Shown here in pieces: positions 33,142 through 42,198 of a DNA stretch of 64,000 nucleotides. Positions within the stretch are counted from its first letter, which is position 1. Every line of letters starts with the position of its first letter. Under the pieces are notes generated by a model, which saw nothing but the letters and a program-made list of their open reading frames with translations, did not search any database and was not told the origin of the DNA. The translations under genes and the position numbers were made by a program. This stretch comes from Nocardia carnea NBRC 14403 (GTDB lineage Bacteria > Actinomycetota > Actinomycetes > Mycobacteriales > Mycobacteriaceae): the NCBI RefSeq assembly GCF_000308515.1, contig NZ_BAFV01000039.1:62001-126000 (forward strand), written 5' to 3'.

Positions 33142-34185
33142 ATGCGGAAACCCCTTCGAACGAGGGTTCTGGGGACGGTAGCGGTGCTGGGGGCGATCAC
33201 CCTGACTCTCGCCGGATGCGGTGGTTCCACCGCGATATCCCGGCCGGTCTCCGGATCGTGGGACGAACTGGTGGCGGCGGCGAACGAAGAAGGCTCCGTC
33301 ACGCTCTACTCGACACAAGCCCAACCGGTGCTCGCGGAGCTCGAACGAGATTTCGAAAAGGCCTATCCCCGTATCGATCTGACCGTGGTTCGAGGCGTGG
33401 ACTCCGACCTGCTCTTCCGTGTGGATATCGAAGCCCGCACGGGCAAGGGCGCCGGGGATGTCGCGGTGATCACCGATGCGGCCTGGATGCAGGCGGCCGC
33501 AGATACGGACAAGGCGGTGGAGGTGATCGGTCCCGCGTTCGACGCGCCCGAGTACCGGCGCGCCGACAGCATGGTCGACGGGAAGTTCTTCCTCGAGGGC
33601 GCGGTGGTCCTCGGCTTCGGCTGGAACACCACCGCCTATCCCCAAGGCATCCGGACGGCCCAGGATCTGCTCGACCCGGCACTGAAAGGCAAGGTCGGGA
33701 TCGTCACGCCGGCCACCTCGCCGACCTACATCGACTACTACGACCACATCGAGGAGCACTACGGCGGCCGCGAATTCCTCGACCGACTGGCACAGAATGC
33801 GCCGCGTATCTACCCGAGCTCGCAACCACTCGGGCAGGCACTGGCTTCGGGCGAAATCGTGGCCGCGCTGATGTGCAACCCGATGCTGCCGGAACAGGCC
33901 GCCGGCGCGCCCGTCGGCTGGACCGCCGGACCCGCGCTCTGGGGCGCCCGCTGGTACGGCCTGGCGCTGGGTTCGGCCCCCCACCCCAACGCGGCGCAGG
34001 TACTCGCGGATTTCATGGTGAGCCGGCCGGGCCAGCAGGCGACATCACCCGGATACGGATCTGTCCTGCCCGATATCGAGGGTGCGCTGGCAGTGGCGCA
34101 GGACATTCCCGACCAGAACCTCGAGGTGACCATCGGCGAAGGCGCCGAAAAGTACCGCAACGACTGGGAAAACATCTTCCAGTGA
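33142..34185 (+). CDS. Type-2 extracellular solute-binding lipoprotein (Fbp-like)
   Basis: A 347-residue lipoprotein with lipobox LAGC (about residue 26) and the family opening GSVTLYSTQA. It is clearly related to the protein encoded at 29933, but the ligand-cleft region differs (TYIDYYDHIEEHYGG instead of SYVDLYRYYADTYGA). It has no ATPase or permease of its own in this operon, so it probably shares the leftward ABC genes. Two receptors for one transporter would widen the substrate range. The ATG at 33142 follows aggatgagg. Confidence 0.85.
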   Translation: MRKPLRTRVLGTVAVLGAITLTLAGCGGSTAISRPVSGSWDELVAAANEEGSVTLYSTQAQPVLAELERDFEKAYPRIDLTVVRGVDSDLLFRVDIEARTGKGAGDVAVITDAAWMQAAADTDKAVEVIGPAFDAPEYRRADSMVDGKFFLEGAVVLGFGWNTTAYPQGIRTAQDLLDPALKGKVGIVTPATSPTYIDYYDHIEEHYGGREFLDRLAQNAPRIYPSSQPLGQALASGEIVAALMCNPMLPEQAAGAPVGWTAGPALWGARWYGLALGSAPHPNAAQVLADFMVSRPGQQATSPGYGSVLPDIEGALAVAQDIPDQNLEVTIGEGAEKYRNDWENIFQ

Positions 34186-34220
34186 GCACCGAGCCCACCA
34201 CCACACAAGAGGAGACAACC

Positions 34221-35009
34221 GTGCCGGAACAGCAGTTCGACGGGAAGGTGGCGCTCGTTACCGGCGCCGGATCGGGAATCGGTGCCGCCACCGCGCGGCT
34301 GCTCGCGCAGCGCGGGGCGACGGCCGTGTACCTCTGCGATATCGACGGGCGGGCGGCGGCCGCGGTGGCGGCCGATATCGTCGGCGGCGTCCCGGTCGAA
34401 CTGGATGTGGCCGTTTCGGCTCAGGTCGATCAGGCCTTCGCCGCAGCTCTGACCGAGCACGGCCGGGTCGATATCGTGGTCCACGCGGCCGGTGTCGACG
34501 ATCCGCGCAGTAAACAGCGCATCTACGAGGCCGCCGAACAGAACCGGCCGCCGGAAGTACTGGCCCATCTCGAGGACACCGACTGGCGGCGGATCCTGTC
34601 CATCAACCTGGACGGCACATTCCATGTCTTGCGCGCCGCGGTCCGCGCGATGCAGGACACCGGCGGGGGCGCCATCGTCACCGTGGGTTCGTCCGCGGCG
34701 TTCGACACCCTGGCCGGCTATCCGCACTACGCGGCATCCAAGTCCGGTGTGCACGCGCTCAGCCAGTCGGTGGCGAAAGAGGTGGCCCATCTCGGGATCC
34801 GGGTGAACACCGTCGCGCCGGGCCCGGTCGATACGGGGATGGCCCAGCGCACGCCGCCGCATCTGCGCGCGGCCATGTCCGAAGGCACCACCCGCGGTTA
34901 CGCCACCGCCGAGGAACTGGCCGACAACATCCTGTATCTCGCCGCACCGTCCGCCGCCAATGTCGTGGGCGCGGTGCTGTTGAGCAACGGCGGCCGGTTC
35001 ACGGTCTGA
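34221..35009 (+). CDS. Short-chain dehydrogenase/reductase
   Basis: A 262-residue SDR: GAGSGIG (about residue 16), HAAG in place of NNAG, VGSSAA, and YAASK as the catalytic pair. The start is set at the GTG at 34221 because agaggaga lies six bases upstream. A GTG at 34182 that overlaps the binding-protein stop would add 13 unconserved residues. The final GGRF lacks the usual VDGG Asp. It is followed 29 bases later by the FAD dehydrogenase gene. Confidence 0.83.
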   Translation: MPEQQFDGKVALVTGAGSGIGAATARLLAQRGATAVYLCDIDGRAAAAVAADIVGGVPVELDVAVSAQVDQAFAAALTEHGRVDIVVHAAGVDDPRSKQRIYEAAEQNRPPEVLAHLEDTDWRRILSINLDGTFHVLRAAVRAMQDTGGGAIVTVGSSAAFDTLAGYPHYAASKSGVHALSQSVAKEVAHLGIRVNTVAPGPVDTGMAQRTPPHLRAAMSEGTTRGYATAEELADNILYLAAPSAANVVGAVLLSNGGRFTV

Positions 35010-35038
35010 ATCACCGGATCAGCAACAAGGGAGCAAGA

Positions 35039-36394
35039 ATGCAGAGGATCGAAACCGATGTCCTGGTGATCGGCGCGGGGATGGCCGGCCTCACCGCCGC
35101 GGCCCGCTCGCTCGACCGCGGGGCTTCGGTCGTCGTGATCGAGCAGGCCGATACCGTCGGCGGCTCGGCGCGCTTTGCCGGATACGCCTGGACCGCACCC
35201 GACCGGGCGGTGATGGACGAGATCAACCCGAACGGCGACCCGGTGCTGCGCAACGCACTCGTGGACGGATTCGCCGACGGTATCGCATGGATCCGAGCGC
35301 TCGGCGTGCACTGCGCCGATCCGGTTCCGATCCTGCGCTACGGCCGCGGCCACCAGTTCGACACCAATCAGTACCTCGACGAATGCCGGCGTCGGGTAAG
35401 TGCCGGCGGGCAACTGTTCACCGGCACGGAAACTCTGGCCCTGCACACCGCAGACGGTGCGGTAACCGGTGCCCGAGTACGCAGGCCGGACGGCACCGAA
35501 CTCGAGATACACAGTGCCGCCGTAATTCTCGCTACCGGCGGATTCCAGGCCGACAGCGCACTCGTCGCCGAGCACATCCATCCCCGCGCCGCCGGAATAC
35601 AGGTGCGGGCCAACCCGGTGAGCGCGGGAGCCGGTCTGCGCCTGGCCGAAAGCGTGGGCGCCGCGACCGGGAATACATGCTCCGGTTTCTACGGACACCT
35701 GGTGCCGACGCAGGTACCGTTCCGCGATCCCGCCGATTTCGTGGCATTGTCGCTGTACTACAGCGAGCACGCACTGCTGTTCAACCTCGACAACCAGCGC
35801 TTCACCGATGAGACCCAGGGTGATCACCTCACCGCGATGCACCTACTCGACCAGCCGGAATCCCGCGGTTTGCTCGTCGCCGACGAACGGGTCTACCAGG
35901 AATGGGTCCTCGGCAGCTATGTCGAGGGGGCGATCGCGGTGGACAAGTTCGAGCTCACCCAGCGCCGCGGTGGCCGTTGCGGGGTCGCGGAGACCCTGGA
36001 GGATTTCGCCTATCTGCCGCCGGAGTGGGGTTACGACGGGGCGGCCGTCGCCGAACAGATCAGGCAGGTCAACGCCGCCGGGGCCGCGGTCCGGCCCACC
36101 AGGACCCACGACGACCAGCCCCTGGACAAGGGCCCGTACTACCTCATCGAAACCTGCCCCGCACTGACCTTCCCGTTCCACGGCATCCGCATCGACGCCA
36201 CCGCACGGGTCCGGTCCGCGACCGGCGGCACGATTGCCGGGCTTTTCGCCGCGGGATCCGATATCGGGGGCCTCTACGACTACGCCTATGCCGGTGGGAT
36301 CGCGCCCGCGCTCGTCTTCGGTCTGGCGGCCGCCGAGGCCGCGGCCGGGGACCGGCCGGCCGGTTCGAACGTTACCGCGGCAAACATCGGATAG
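35039..36394 (+). CDS. FAD-binding dehydrogenase (fumarate reductase/3-ketosteroid dehydrogenase family)
   Basis: A 451-residue flavoprotein of the succinate dehydrogenase/fumarate reductase flavoprotein superfamily. It has an N-terminal Rossmann motif (VIGAGMAGLTAAARS), a GG doublet in TVGGSARFAG, ILATGGFQ in the middle and the C-terminal AGSDIGGLYDYAYAGGIAPA. Relatives include 3-ketosteroid dehydrogenases and tricarballylate dehydrogenase, which introduce or reduce C=C bonds next to a carbonyl. It closes the operon, with a strong hairpin right after it. The substrate is unknown. Confidence 0.85.
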   Translation: MQRIETDVLVIGAGMAGLTAAARSLDRGASVVVIEQADTVGGSARFAGYAWTAPDRAVMDEINPNGDPVLRNALVDGFADGIAWIRALGVHCADPVPILRYGRGHQFDTNQYLDECRRRVSAGGQLFTGTETLALHTADGAVTGARVRRPDGTELEIHSAAVILATGGFQADSALVAEHIHPRAAGIQVRANPVSAGAGLRLAESVGAATGNTCSGFYGHLVPTQVPFRDPADFVALSLYYSEHALLFNLDNQRFTDETQGDHLTAMHLLDQPESRGLLVADERVYQEWVLGSYVEGAIAVDKFELTQRRGGRCGVAETLEDFAYLPPEWGYDGAAVAEQIRQVNAAGAAVRPTRTHDDQPLDKGPYYLIETCPALTFPFHGIRIDATARVRSATGGTIAGLFAAGSDIGGLYDYAYAGGIAPALVFGLAAAEAAAGDRPAGSNVTAANIG

Positions 36395-36398
36395 GCAC

Positions 36399-36441
36399 TG
36401 CCTGTGCTGGGCCACCGATGAGGGGTGGTTCAGCACAGGCA
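36399..36441 (+). terminator. Terminator hairpin at the end of the catabolic island
   Basis: The 11-bp stem TGCCTGTGCTG / CAGCACAGGCA carries an inner CCACC/GGTGG extension. It begins five bases after the FAD dehydrogenase stop. It marks the right border of the regulon. Confidence 0.75.
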
Positions 36442-36548
36442 CCTTGTCGATCGACAACCCTCTGCCAACGGCGAGCCTCCACGTCGACCGCCGCGCGCAA
36501 ACCGGCTCGTTGGGCTCTTCCGGGCCGTCGCGGCACTATCCTGCACGG

Positions 36549-36998
36549 ATGACGGAATCTCCCCGGTCACCCGGCCGCACCGGTGACATCGATATCGCGG
36601 CCGAAATCGAGCGGGTCCACGACCTGCTGGCGACCTGGCTGGGTTCGGCCGCGTCGCCGCGAGTCCTGGATACATTCGCCGCCGCCCACGACGAGGATTT
36701 CTCGATGGTCACGGCCGTCGGCACGGTGGTACGTAAACGCGAACTGTTGACCGGGCTGCACCGGGCACGTAACAGCCGGCCCGGCCTGGTGATCGAGATC
36801 TCCGAGGTCGAAACATTGTGCGCGACAGGAGATACTGCCGTGGTCCGCTTCGTCGAATACCAGCGCGACGAGTCAGGGCCGGAGTACCAGCGGACGACCG
36901 CAGTCGTCCGGATCGATCCGGAACAATCCTGTCAGTGGCTGGCACTGCAAGAGACCGCGGTGACCGATCCGGAAGGAATTTCCGATACTGACGACTGA
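36549..36998 (+). CDS. Small NTF2-like/DUF4440-type protein
   Basis: A 149-residue protein with an N-terminal acidic helix (IAAEIERVHDLLATWLG) followed by strands such as DEDFSMVTAVGTVVRKRELL, the pattern of the DUF4440/SnoaL-like group. No catalytic residues can be named. It has no island operator and lies beyond the terminator, so it is probably a separate single gene. The ATG at 36549 is the first plausible start before the domain; earlier in-frame codons overlap the FAD gene. Confidence 0.6.
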   Translation: MTESPRSPGRTGDIDIAAEIERVHDLLATWLGSAASPRVLDTFAAAHDEDFSMVTAVGTVVRKRELLTGLHRARNSRPGLVIEISEVETLCATGDTAVVRFVEYQRDESGPEYQRTTAVVRIDPEQSCQWLALQETAVTDPEGISDTDD

Positions 36999-37110
36999 GA
37001 CACCATCGGAATCCCGCTCGCGAAGACGGCCGGAGCCATCGGCGCACCGATCGCGCGGATCCGAGCCGCTGGCAGGACCTCGGAGAAGATCGCGAAACAG
37101 TGGGCCGGTG

Positions 37111-38331
37111 TCAGACGCGTGAAGCCACTCCGCGCCGGGCGGCCCACACCGTGACGGTGAAGAGCAGGACCCCCAGGAGGGCGAGTCCGGCACCGACGAC
37201 GGCAGGTGCCGTGTAGCCGTAGCCCGCGGCGATCACCAGCCCGCCGAGCCAGGCGCCGGCCGCGTTCGCGATATTCAGGGCGGCGTGGTTGAGCGCCGCC
37301 GCCAAGGTCTGCGCGTCGGCGGCCACGTCCATGAGCCGGGTCTGCAATCCGGGCGCCAGGGCGGCCCCCGCCGCCCCGACCAGCAGCGCGCCGATCCCGG
37401 CGGTGACCGGATTGTGCGCGGCGGCCACGAACACCGTCAGGATCACCATCATCGCGCCCATGGCCAGGAAGATCGACCGGTCCACACCACGATCGGCCAG
37501 GACACCGCCGACGATATTGCCCAGCACCATGCCGACCCCGAACAGCATCAGCACCACCGGCACCAGCCCGGTGCTCAAGCCGGCCACATCGGTGAGGGTC
37601 GTGCTCACATACGTGTAGACCGCGAACATGCCACCGAACCCGATGGCGCCCACGGCCAGCGTGAGCAGCACCTGGGGTCGGCGCAGCGCACCCAGTTCGG
37701 TGAGCGGATTGGTGATCGCGATCCCGGTCAGCACCGGCACGTAGCGCACCAGGGCCACGACAGTGGCCACTCCGATCACCCCGACCAGAACGAACGCACT
37801 GCGCCAGCCGAGATGCTGCCCCAGCCAGGTCGCGGCGGGAACGCCCACAACGTTGGCGGTGCTCAACCCGAGCATCACCGCCGCCACCGCTTTCGCCCGC
37901 TGCCCTGCCGGCGCCAGCGTCGCCGCGGCCAGCGATGCGACCCCGAAATACGCGCCGTGCGGCAGGCCGGCCACGAAACGTGCGCCGACGAGGGTCGCGA
38001 AGTTCGGCGCGAAAGCCGAGGCCAGATTGCCGACCGTGAACGCCACCATGAGCACGACCAGGAGACGTTTGCGCGCCACCGACGCACAGGCCGCCGCAAT
38101 CACCGGCGCACCGACCACCACCCCGAGCGCATAAGCGGAGACGGCATGCCCGGCGGCGGGCTCGGACACCGCGAACGCATCCGCAATATCGGGCAGCAGC
38201 CCCATCGTCACGAATTCGGTGGTGCCGATCCCGAAGCCGCCCAGCGCCAGCGCCAGCATCGCCGGGATATGCCAGGTTGTGCGAGCGGCGGGTCCCGGAG
38301 TCGTGGCTGTGCCGGTAGCGGTAGAAGTCAC
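37111..38331 (-). CDS. MFS transporter (AraJ/CmlR-type drug-proton antiporter)
   Basis: About 406 residues and 12 predicted transmembrane segments. The first helix reads LALGGFGIGTTEFVTMGLLP, the signature of the AraJ/chloramphenicol-efflux branch. The motif-A-like loop and GLPHGAYFGVASL are also present. It likely exports a small toxic compound or sugar. The GTG at 38331 is used; a TTG four codons upstream is also possible and neither has a strong ribosome site. It converges on the small NTF2-like gene. Confidence 0.85.
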   Translation of the reverse strand: MTSTATGTATTPGPAARTTWHIPAMLALALGGFGIGTTEFVTMGLLPDIADAFAVSEPAAGHAVSAYALGVVVGAPVIAAACASVARKRLLVVLMVAFTVGNLASAFAPNFATLVGARFVAGLPHGAYFGVASLAAATLAPAGQRAKAVAAVMLGLSTANVVGVPAATWLGQHLGWRSAFVLVGVIGVATVVALVRYVPVLTGIAITNPLTELGALRRPQVLLTLAVGAIGFGGMFAVYTYVSTTLTDVAGLSTGLVPVVLMLFGVGMVLGNIVGGVLADRGVDRSIFLAMGAMMVILTVFVAAAHNPVTAGIGALLVGAAGAALAPGLQTRLMDVAADAQTLAAALNHAALNIANAAGAWLGGLVIAAGYGYTAPAVVGAGLALLGVLLFTVTVWAARRGVASRV

Positions 38332-38343
38332 GCTCTCGTGCAA

Positions 38344-38973
38344 CAGGCGGGCCGGGAACAGGTTTCCTGATCCGGGCTGTGAGCTCGCCCACCGGAGCCG
38401 TCCGGCCGATCACCGGCCCGCCGAGTCACCTCCCCGGTGCACAGTGATCTGCGCGACTCGACAGCACCGGCACGGAACCGGGCCGCGGCTGGTCCCGGTC
38501 CCGCACGGACCGCGAGGTCGGAGCTTGGCGTGGCGCTCCTCCTGTGAACGGACTCGGCGAGCAGCCGGCCGTTCCGATACGAAGTTCCAGCGGGGCCGCG
38601 CTCTCCGTGATCCGCAGTCGGTGGTCCGCCGGCGGCAATCCGCAGCCGACCGGTCGCGGCACGAGCGGCAGCCGGCGGTGCGCGGGCAGTCCCACGCTGT
38701 ATGGCTTCTCCTATGAAAGGTCCTGGCCGGAGGACGGCACCACGGTCACCGTCACGTGGCTCGCCCGGAGGCCGGAGGGCGATCGGCCGGGTTCGCCGCG
38801 GCGTCGACCAGCTGACCGACCTCACCGGCCGCTCCGCTGTCGGCGCGATACCATCGCCGTGGTCTGCGAGGTATCCGGCACCTGCCGACTCCGATGCCGA
38901 GCGGCGAATATCCCGGGTGCCTCCCGGCCTGCCCGAAGCTCGCACGCCATAGATCCATAGATGAGGATGGCGG
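38344..38973. other. 630-bp stretch without a convincing gene
   Basis: Several overlapping frames are open here, but none gives a recognisable protein or the strand-consistent codon pattern of its neighbours. One forward fragment near 38700-38800 reads LYGFSYERSWPEDGTTVTVT, which looks more protein-like than the rest and may be a remnant of a lost gene. I see no repeats or RNA structure. Confidence 0.4.
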
Positions 38974-39822
38974 ATGAACGACCCACAGGTCTGGGACCGG
39001 ACGCTCGACGGGCGCCGCGGCGCGGTCCCGATCCGGGAATATCTGCCCGCGGACCCCGATCCGGCGGCAGACCCGCTGTTGTGGATCCACGGGGGTGCGT
39101 TCGTTTCCGGCGGGCTCGATCAGCACGAATCCCATGCGGTGGCGTTGCGGGTGGCCGCGGCCGGCCGGCGGGTACGCACCGTCGACTATGCGCTGGTGCC
39201 GCGGTTCCGGCTCTGGGGTCCGCCGGTTCTGCGGCCCTCGGGCAACCGCTATCCGGCGCCGTTGGACGATGTCCTCGCCGCCGCCACCGACCTCATGGCG
39301 GGAGGACGACGGATCGTGATCGGTGGTGCGAGCGCGGGCGCCTGCCTGGCCGCCTCGGGCGCGCTGCGGTTGCGTGACCGGTCGGCGGTGGTGCCGGTCG
39401 GAATAATCCTCGCGTACGCGACCCTGCACGCCGAACTGCCGCCGCTACCGGATTCCGTCCGGGCACGGGTGCGGGGCCGGCGCCGGATCGCCACCTACAC
39501 GCCGCACATGATCCGAAGGATGAACCTCAACTATGTGGGGTCGCCGGAACTGCTCGCGGATCCGGAGGTGTTCCCGGGCGGCGGTAAACTCGCCAGCCTG
39601 CCGCCGGTACTGCTGCTCGATGCCGCCTACGACACATTGAGCGCCTCGAGTACCACTTTCGCCGGTGAACTCACCGAGGCCGGGGTGCCGGCCGAACATC
39701 GCGTGGTCCCGGGCACGCGGCACGGTTTCCTCGACCGCCCCGATTCGCCCGGATTCCGGGCCGGAACCGATGCGATCCTCGATTGGCTCGGCCGGACCGC
39801 GGGCAACGGTCGGCCGGGATAA
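38974..39822 (+). CDS. Alpha/beta-hydrolase, hormone-sensitive-lipase-type esterase
   Basis: A 282-residue esterase. The HSL oxyanion motif HGGAF (about residue 39), the nucleophile elbow GASAGAC (about residue 114) and a terminal His in GTRHGF are all visible, with an Asp in LLDAAYD. It probably hydrolyses short esters. The ATG at 38974 follows gaggatgg. It is a single gene, convergent with the cupin gene on its right. Confidence 0.83.
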   Translation: MNDPQVWDRTLDGRRGAVPIREYLPADPDPAADPLLWIHGGAFVSGGLDQHESHAVALRVAAAGRRVRTVDYALVPRFRLWGPPVLRPSGNRYPAPLDDVLAAATDLMAGGRRIVIGGASAGACLAASGALRLRDRSAVVPVGIILAYATLHAELPPLPDSVRARVRGRRRIATYTPHMIRRMNLNYVGSPELLADPEVFPGGGKLASLPPVLLLDAAYDTLSASSTTFAGELTEAGVPAEHRVVPGTRHGFLDRPDSPGFRAGTDAILDWLGRTAGNGRPG

Positions 39823-40000
39823 CCACAAACGCAGCGACAGCGGATGGCTGTCGATCGGCCGCCGAATCCGAGCGCGCTCCGGAGCGGGCACAACGGTCGG
39901 CCACCGAACGTGAGGAAGCAACCCGGGAAGCTCCGGACCGAATTGCAGCGGCGCGCCGAATACACGCCGGCGCACAGCCACGCTCCGGCCGGAACCCCAC

Positions 40001-41050
40001 TCAGCGCGCGGTAACCGGCTGCCCTTCGGCCGGATGGACCCCGTATCGGTCGGTTTCCATCAGATGTGCGATATCCCGGCCGGCCGGTGTCATCGTCAAC
40101 GAGGACCGGGTTTCCAGTAGCCACGCCCGGTAGCCGGGCTGGACGTTCTCTTCCGGGCCCTGGTGCAGGATGCCCTTCGGGGTCCAGGTGACCGTGCCGG
40201 GTGTATCGACCGACCCCCACGGCGAGGGGCCCATGCCGTAGCAGATGACCTCGTCGAAATCGGCGTTGTGATGAACCGGGGGCCGGGCGCTGTGGCGGCT
40301 ACCGACGCCGAAGATGTAGTCACGGCCGGAGGTGCTGCTCATCAGCTGGGCGGGCGCCAGTCCGCCCTCGGCGACAGCGAGCCCCTGCACATTCTCGATA
40401 TTGAACCGGACCACGAGCGGGGCACCGATGACATCGAGACACGGGATCGGGTCGACATCGTAGAAGTAGGAGGTGAACCTGTCGCCGGTGCGGACCACGA
40501 CCTCGTATTCGTCGTCCACCGATTGCCCGGGCCGGCCGTGCGGGGTGGGGCGATCGAGGTGGAGGTCGGGGTTGAATGTGGCGGGTGCACCCTCGGGGTC
40601 CAGGCGTAGTTCACTGGTGGTGACCACGATGAATTCGTTGATCTCTTCGGCGATTTCGCCCCAGCGGTAGGTCACGGCGCGCGGAATGAGCACGAAATCG
40701 CCGGTACGGACCTCGAGTGTGCCGACCTCGGTATCGAGTTGGCCGCGCCCGGAGACGATGTAGTGCAGTTCATCGGCCCACACGTTGACGTAGCCGAAGG
40801 ACATGGCGGCGGCGCGGCGGTTCAGCTCGAGACCGATACCCTCGCCCTCCAGGATCGGCACGGGGAGGGCTTTGGGTTCGGCGAAAACCTCGGCCGGCAG
40901 GTCCCAGGTGTGGAAACGACGCGGTAGGTATTCGCCGCGAGCACGCAGGAAACGAGGCCGGTACTGGGCCCGGACGATGGTGGTGTTCGGACCCGCGAAA
41001 CCGTTACGGGAGAAGAGCTCGATATTGGGCGCCAGGACTTCGTCCGGCAT
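40001..41050 (-). CDS. Homogentisate 1,2-dioxygenase-like cupin protein
   Basis: A 349-residue bicupin related to homogentisate dioxygenase (typically 380-440 residues), with YIVSGRGQLDTEVGTLEVRTGDFVLIP in part and the distal region PPVHHNADFDEVICYG, then a His in KGILHQGP. Homologues of this shorter type occur in many actinobacteria and may open rings of other gentisate- or homogentisate-like catechols. No fumarylacetoacetase or maleylacetoacetate isomerase gene is adjacent, so a standard tyrosine pathway is not supported here. The start at 41050 follows ggaggt. Confidence 0.75.
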   Translation of the reverse strand: MPDEVLAPNIELFSRNGFAGPNTTIVRAQYRPRFLRARGEYLPRRFHTWDLPAEVFAEPKALPVPILEGEGIGLELNRRAAAMSFGYVNVWADELHYIVSGRGQLDTEVGTLEVRTGDFVLIPRAVTYRWGEIAEEINEFIVVTTSELRLDPEGAPATFNPDLHLDRPTPHGRPGQSVDDEYEVVVRTGDRFTSYFYDVDPIPCLDVIGAPLVVRFNIENVQGLAVAEGGLAPAQLMSSTSGRDYIFGVGSRHSARPPVHHNADFDEVICYGMGPSPWGSVDTPGTVTWTPKGILHQGPEENVQPGYRAWLLETRSSLTMTPAGRDIAHLMETDRYGVHPAEGQPVTAR

Positions 41051-41176
41051 GCAGCACCTCCGAAAATCGTTGTGCCACAGATCCTAGACAAGAGACACCG
41101 TGTCCGCGCACTTTTGCGAACTCACTATTCCAGAGTTAACTGGTACCGAAAGTACACTCGCCCTGGCGAATCCGGG

Positions 41177-42028
41177 TCATTCCCGGAACGGCGGCACCGG
41201 CAGATCCGTACCGAAGATATCGGGGGTATCACGCAGCACACTGTCGGGGAACTGCGCCGCCCGCTTCTCCAGGAACGACGAAACACCTTCCTGCGCATCG
41301 GCACTTGCCCCACGGCTGCGGATACCCCGGGATTCGACCCGGTGCGCGATCATCGGATGATCGGCGCCCAACCCGCGCCACAGCATCTGCCGCGACAACC
41401 CCACCGACACCGGCGCCGAATGCTCGGTGATGCGGCGGGCCAGGGTATCGGCCTCGTCCAGCAGGCTTTCCGGTGAATACAGCCCGTAGAACAACCCCGC
41501 CTCGTACGCTTCCGCCGCATCGACGAGCCGCCCGGAATACACCCAGTCCAGCGCCTTCTGCATGGACACCAGCCGCGGCAGGAACCAGCTGGAACAGGAT
41601 TCGGGGACGATACCGCGCCGATTGAAGACGAAACCGATCCGGGCGCCCTCGACCGCCAGCCGGAAATCGGCGGCGAGGGTCATGGTGATACCGACGCCCA
41701 CGGCGGGCCCGTTTATTGCGGCAATGATGGGTTTACGCGATTCGAACATCCGTAGCACCACTTCCCCACCGCCGTCGCGGAAGGATTCCGGGTCCCCGTC
41801 CTCCGGCGCGACGAAGGTCTGTCCACCGGCGGAGAGGTCGGCGCCGGCGCAGAAAGCCCGGCCGGCGCCGGTGACGATGATCGCGCGCACACCGTCGTCG
41901 CGGTCGCAGGTGTCGAACGCCTCGATCAGCTCCTCTCCCATTGCGGTGGTGAACGCATTGAGTTGAGCCGGGCGGTCCAGGGTGATGGTGGCAACGGAAT
42001 CGGAAACAGCGAGGCGGATATCGGCCAT
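41177..42028 (-). CDS. Enoyl-CoA hydratase/isomerase family protein
   Basis: A 283-residue crotonase-fold protein. GAGRAFCAGADL forms the oxyanion hole. At the two positions of the hydratase glutamates it has Thr (in VGITMTLA) and Phe (in RIGFVFNRRG), but a Glu occurs slightly later in IVPESCSSWFLPRL, a hallmark of a distinct crotonase subgroup. The reaction may be isomerisation or hydrolysis rather than hydration. The start at 42028 skips 14 upstream codons that have no homology. Confidence 0.8.
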   Translation of the reverse strand: MADIRLAVSDSVATITLDRPAQLNAFTTAMGEELIEAFDTCDRDDGVRAIIVTGAGRAFCAGADLSAGGQTFVAPEDGDPESFRDGGGEVVLRMFESRKPIIAAINGPAVGVGITMTLAADFRLAVEGARIGFVFNRRGIVPESCSSWFLPRLVSMQKALDWVYSGRLVDAAEAYEAGLFYGLYSPESLLDEADTLARRITEHSAPVSVGLSRQMLWRGLGADHPMIAHRVESRGIRSRGASADAQEGVSSFLEKRAAQFPDSVLRDTPDIFGTDLPVPPFRE

Positions 42029-42198
42029 AGGCGACAGCATGCCACGTGTGTCCCGGACAGTCCGCTCCAATGGATTGCTTCGTCATACGCGACACACCAC
42101 GGCGCAGATCCCGGCTCTGGACGCACGTCACGTCCGGCAGAGTTCACGCCCACCCGAACTCGTGGGACGCCGCGACGGCCCATGCCACGTAGGGGGGC

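Noticed and set aside
26248-34185. Iron-uptake (Fbp) system
   Set aside because: The proteins are Fbp-like by fold, but the genes are interleaved with SDR, OYE and FAD enzymes and carry the catabolic operator. No siderophore or iron-box sequence was seen.
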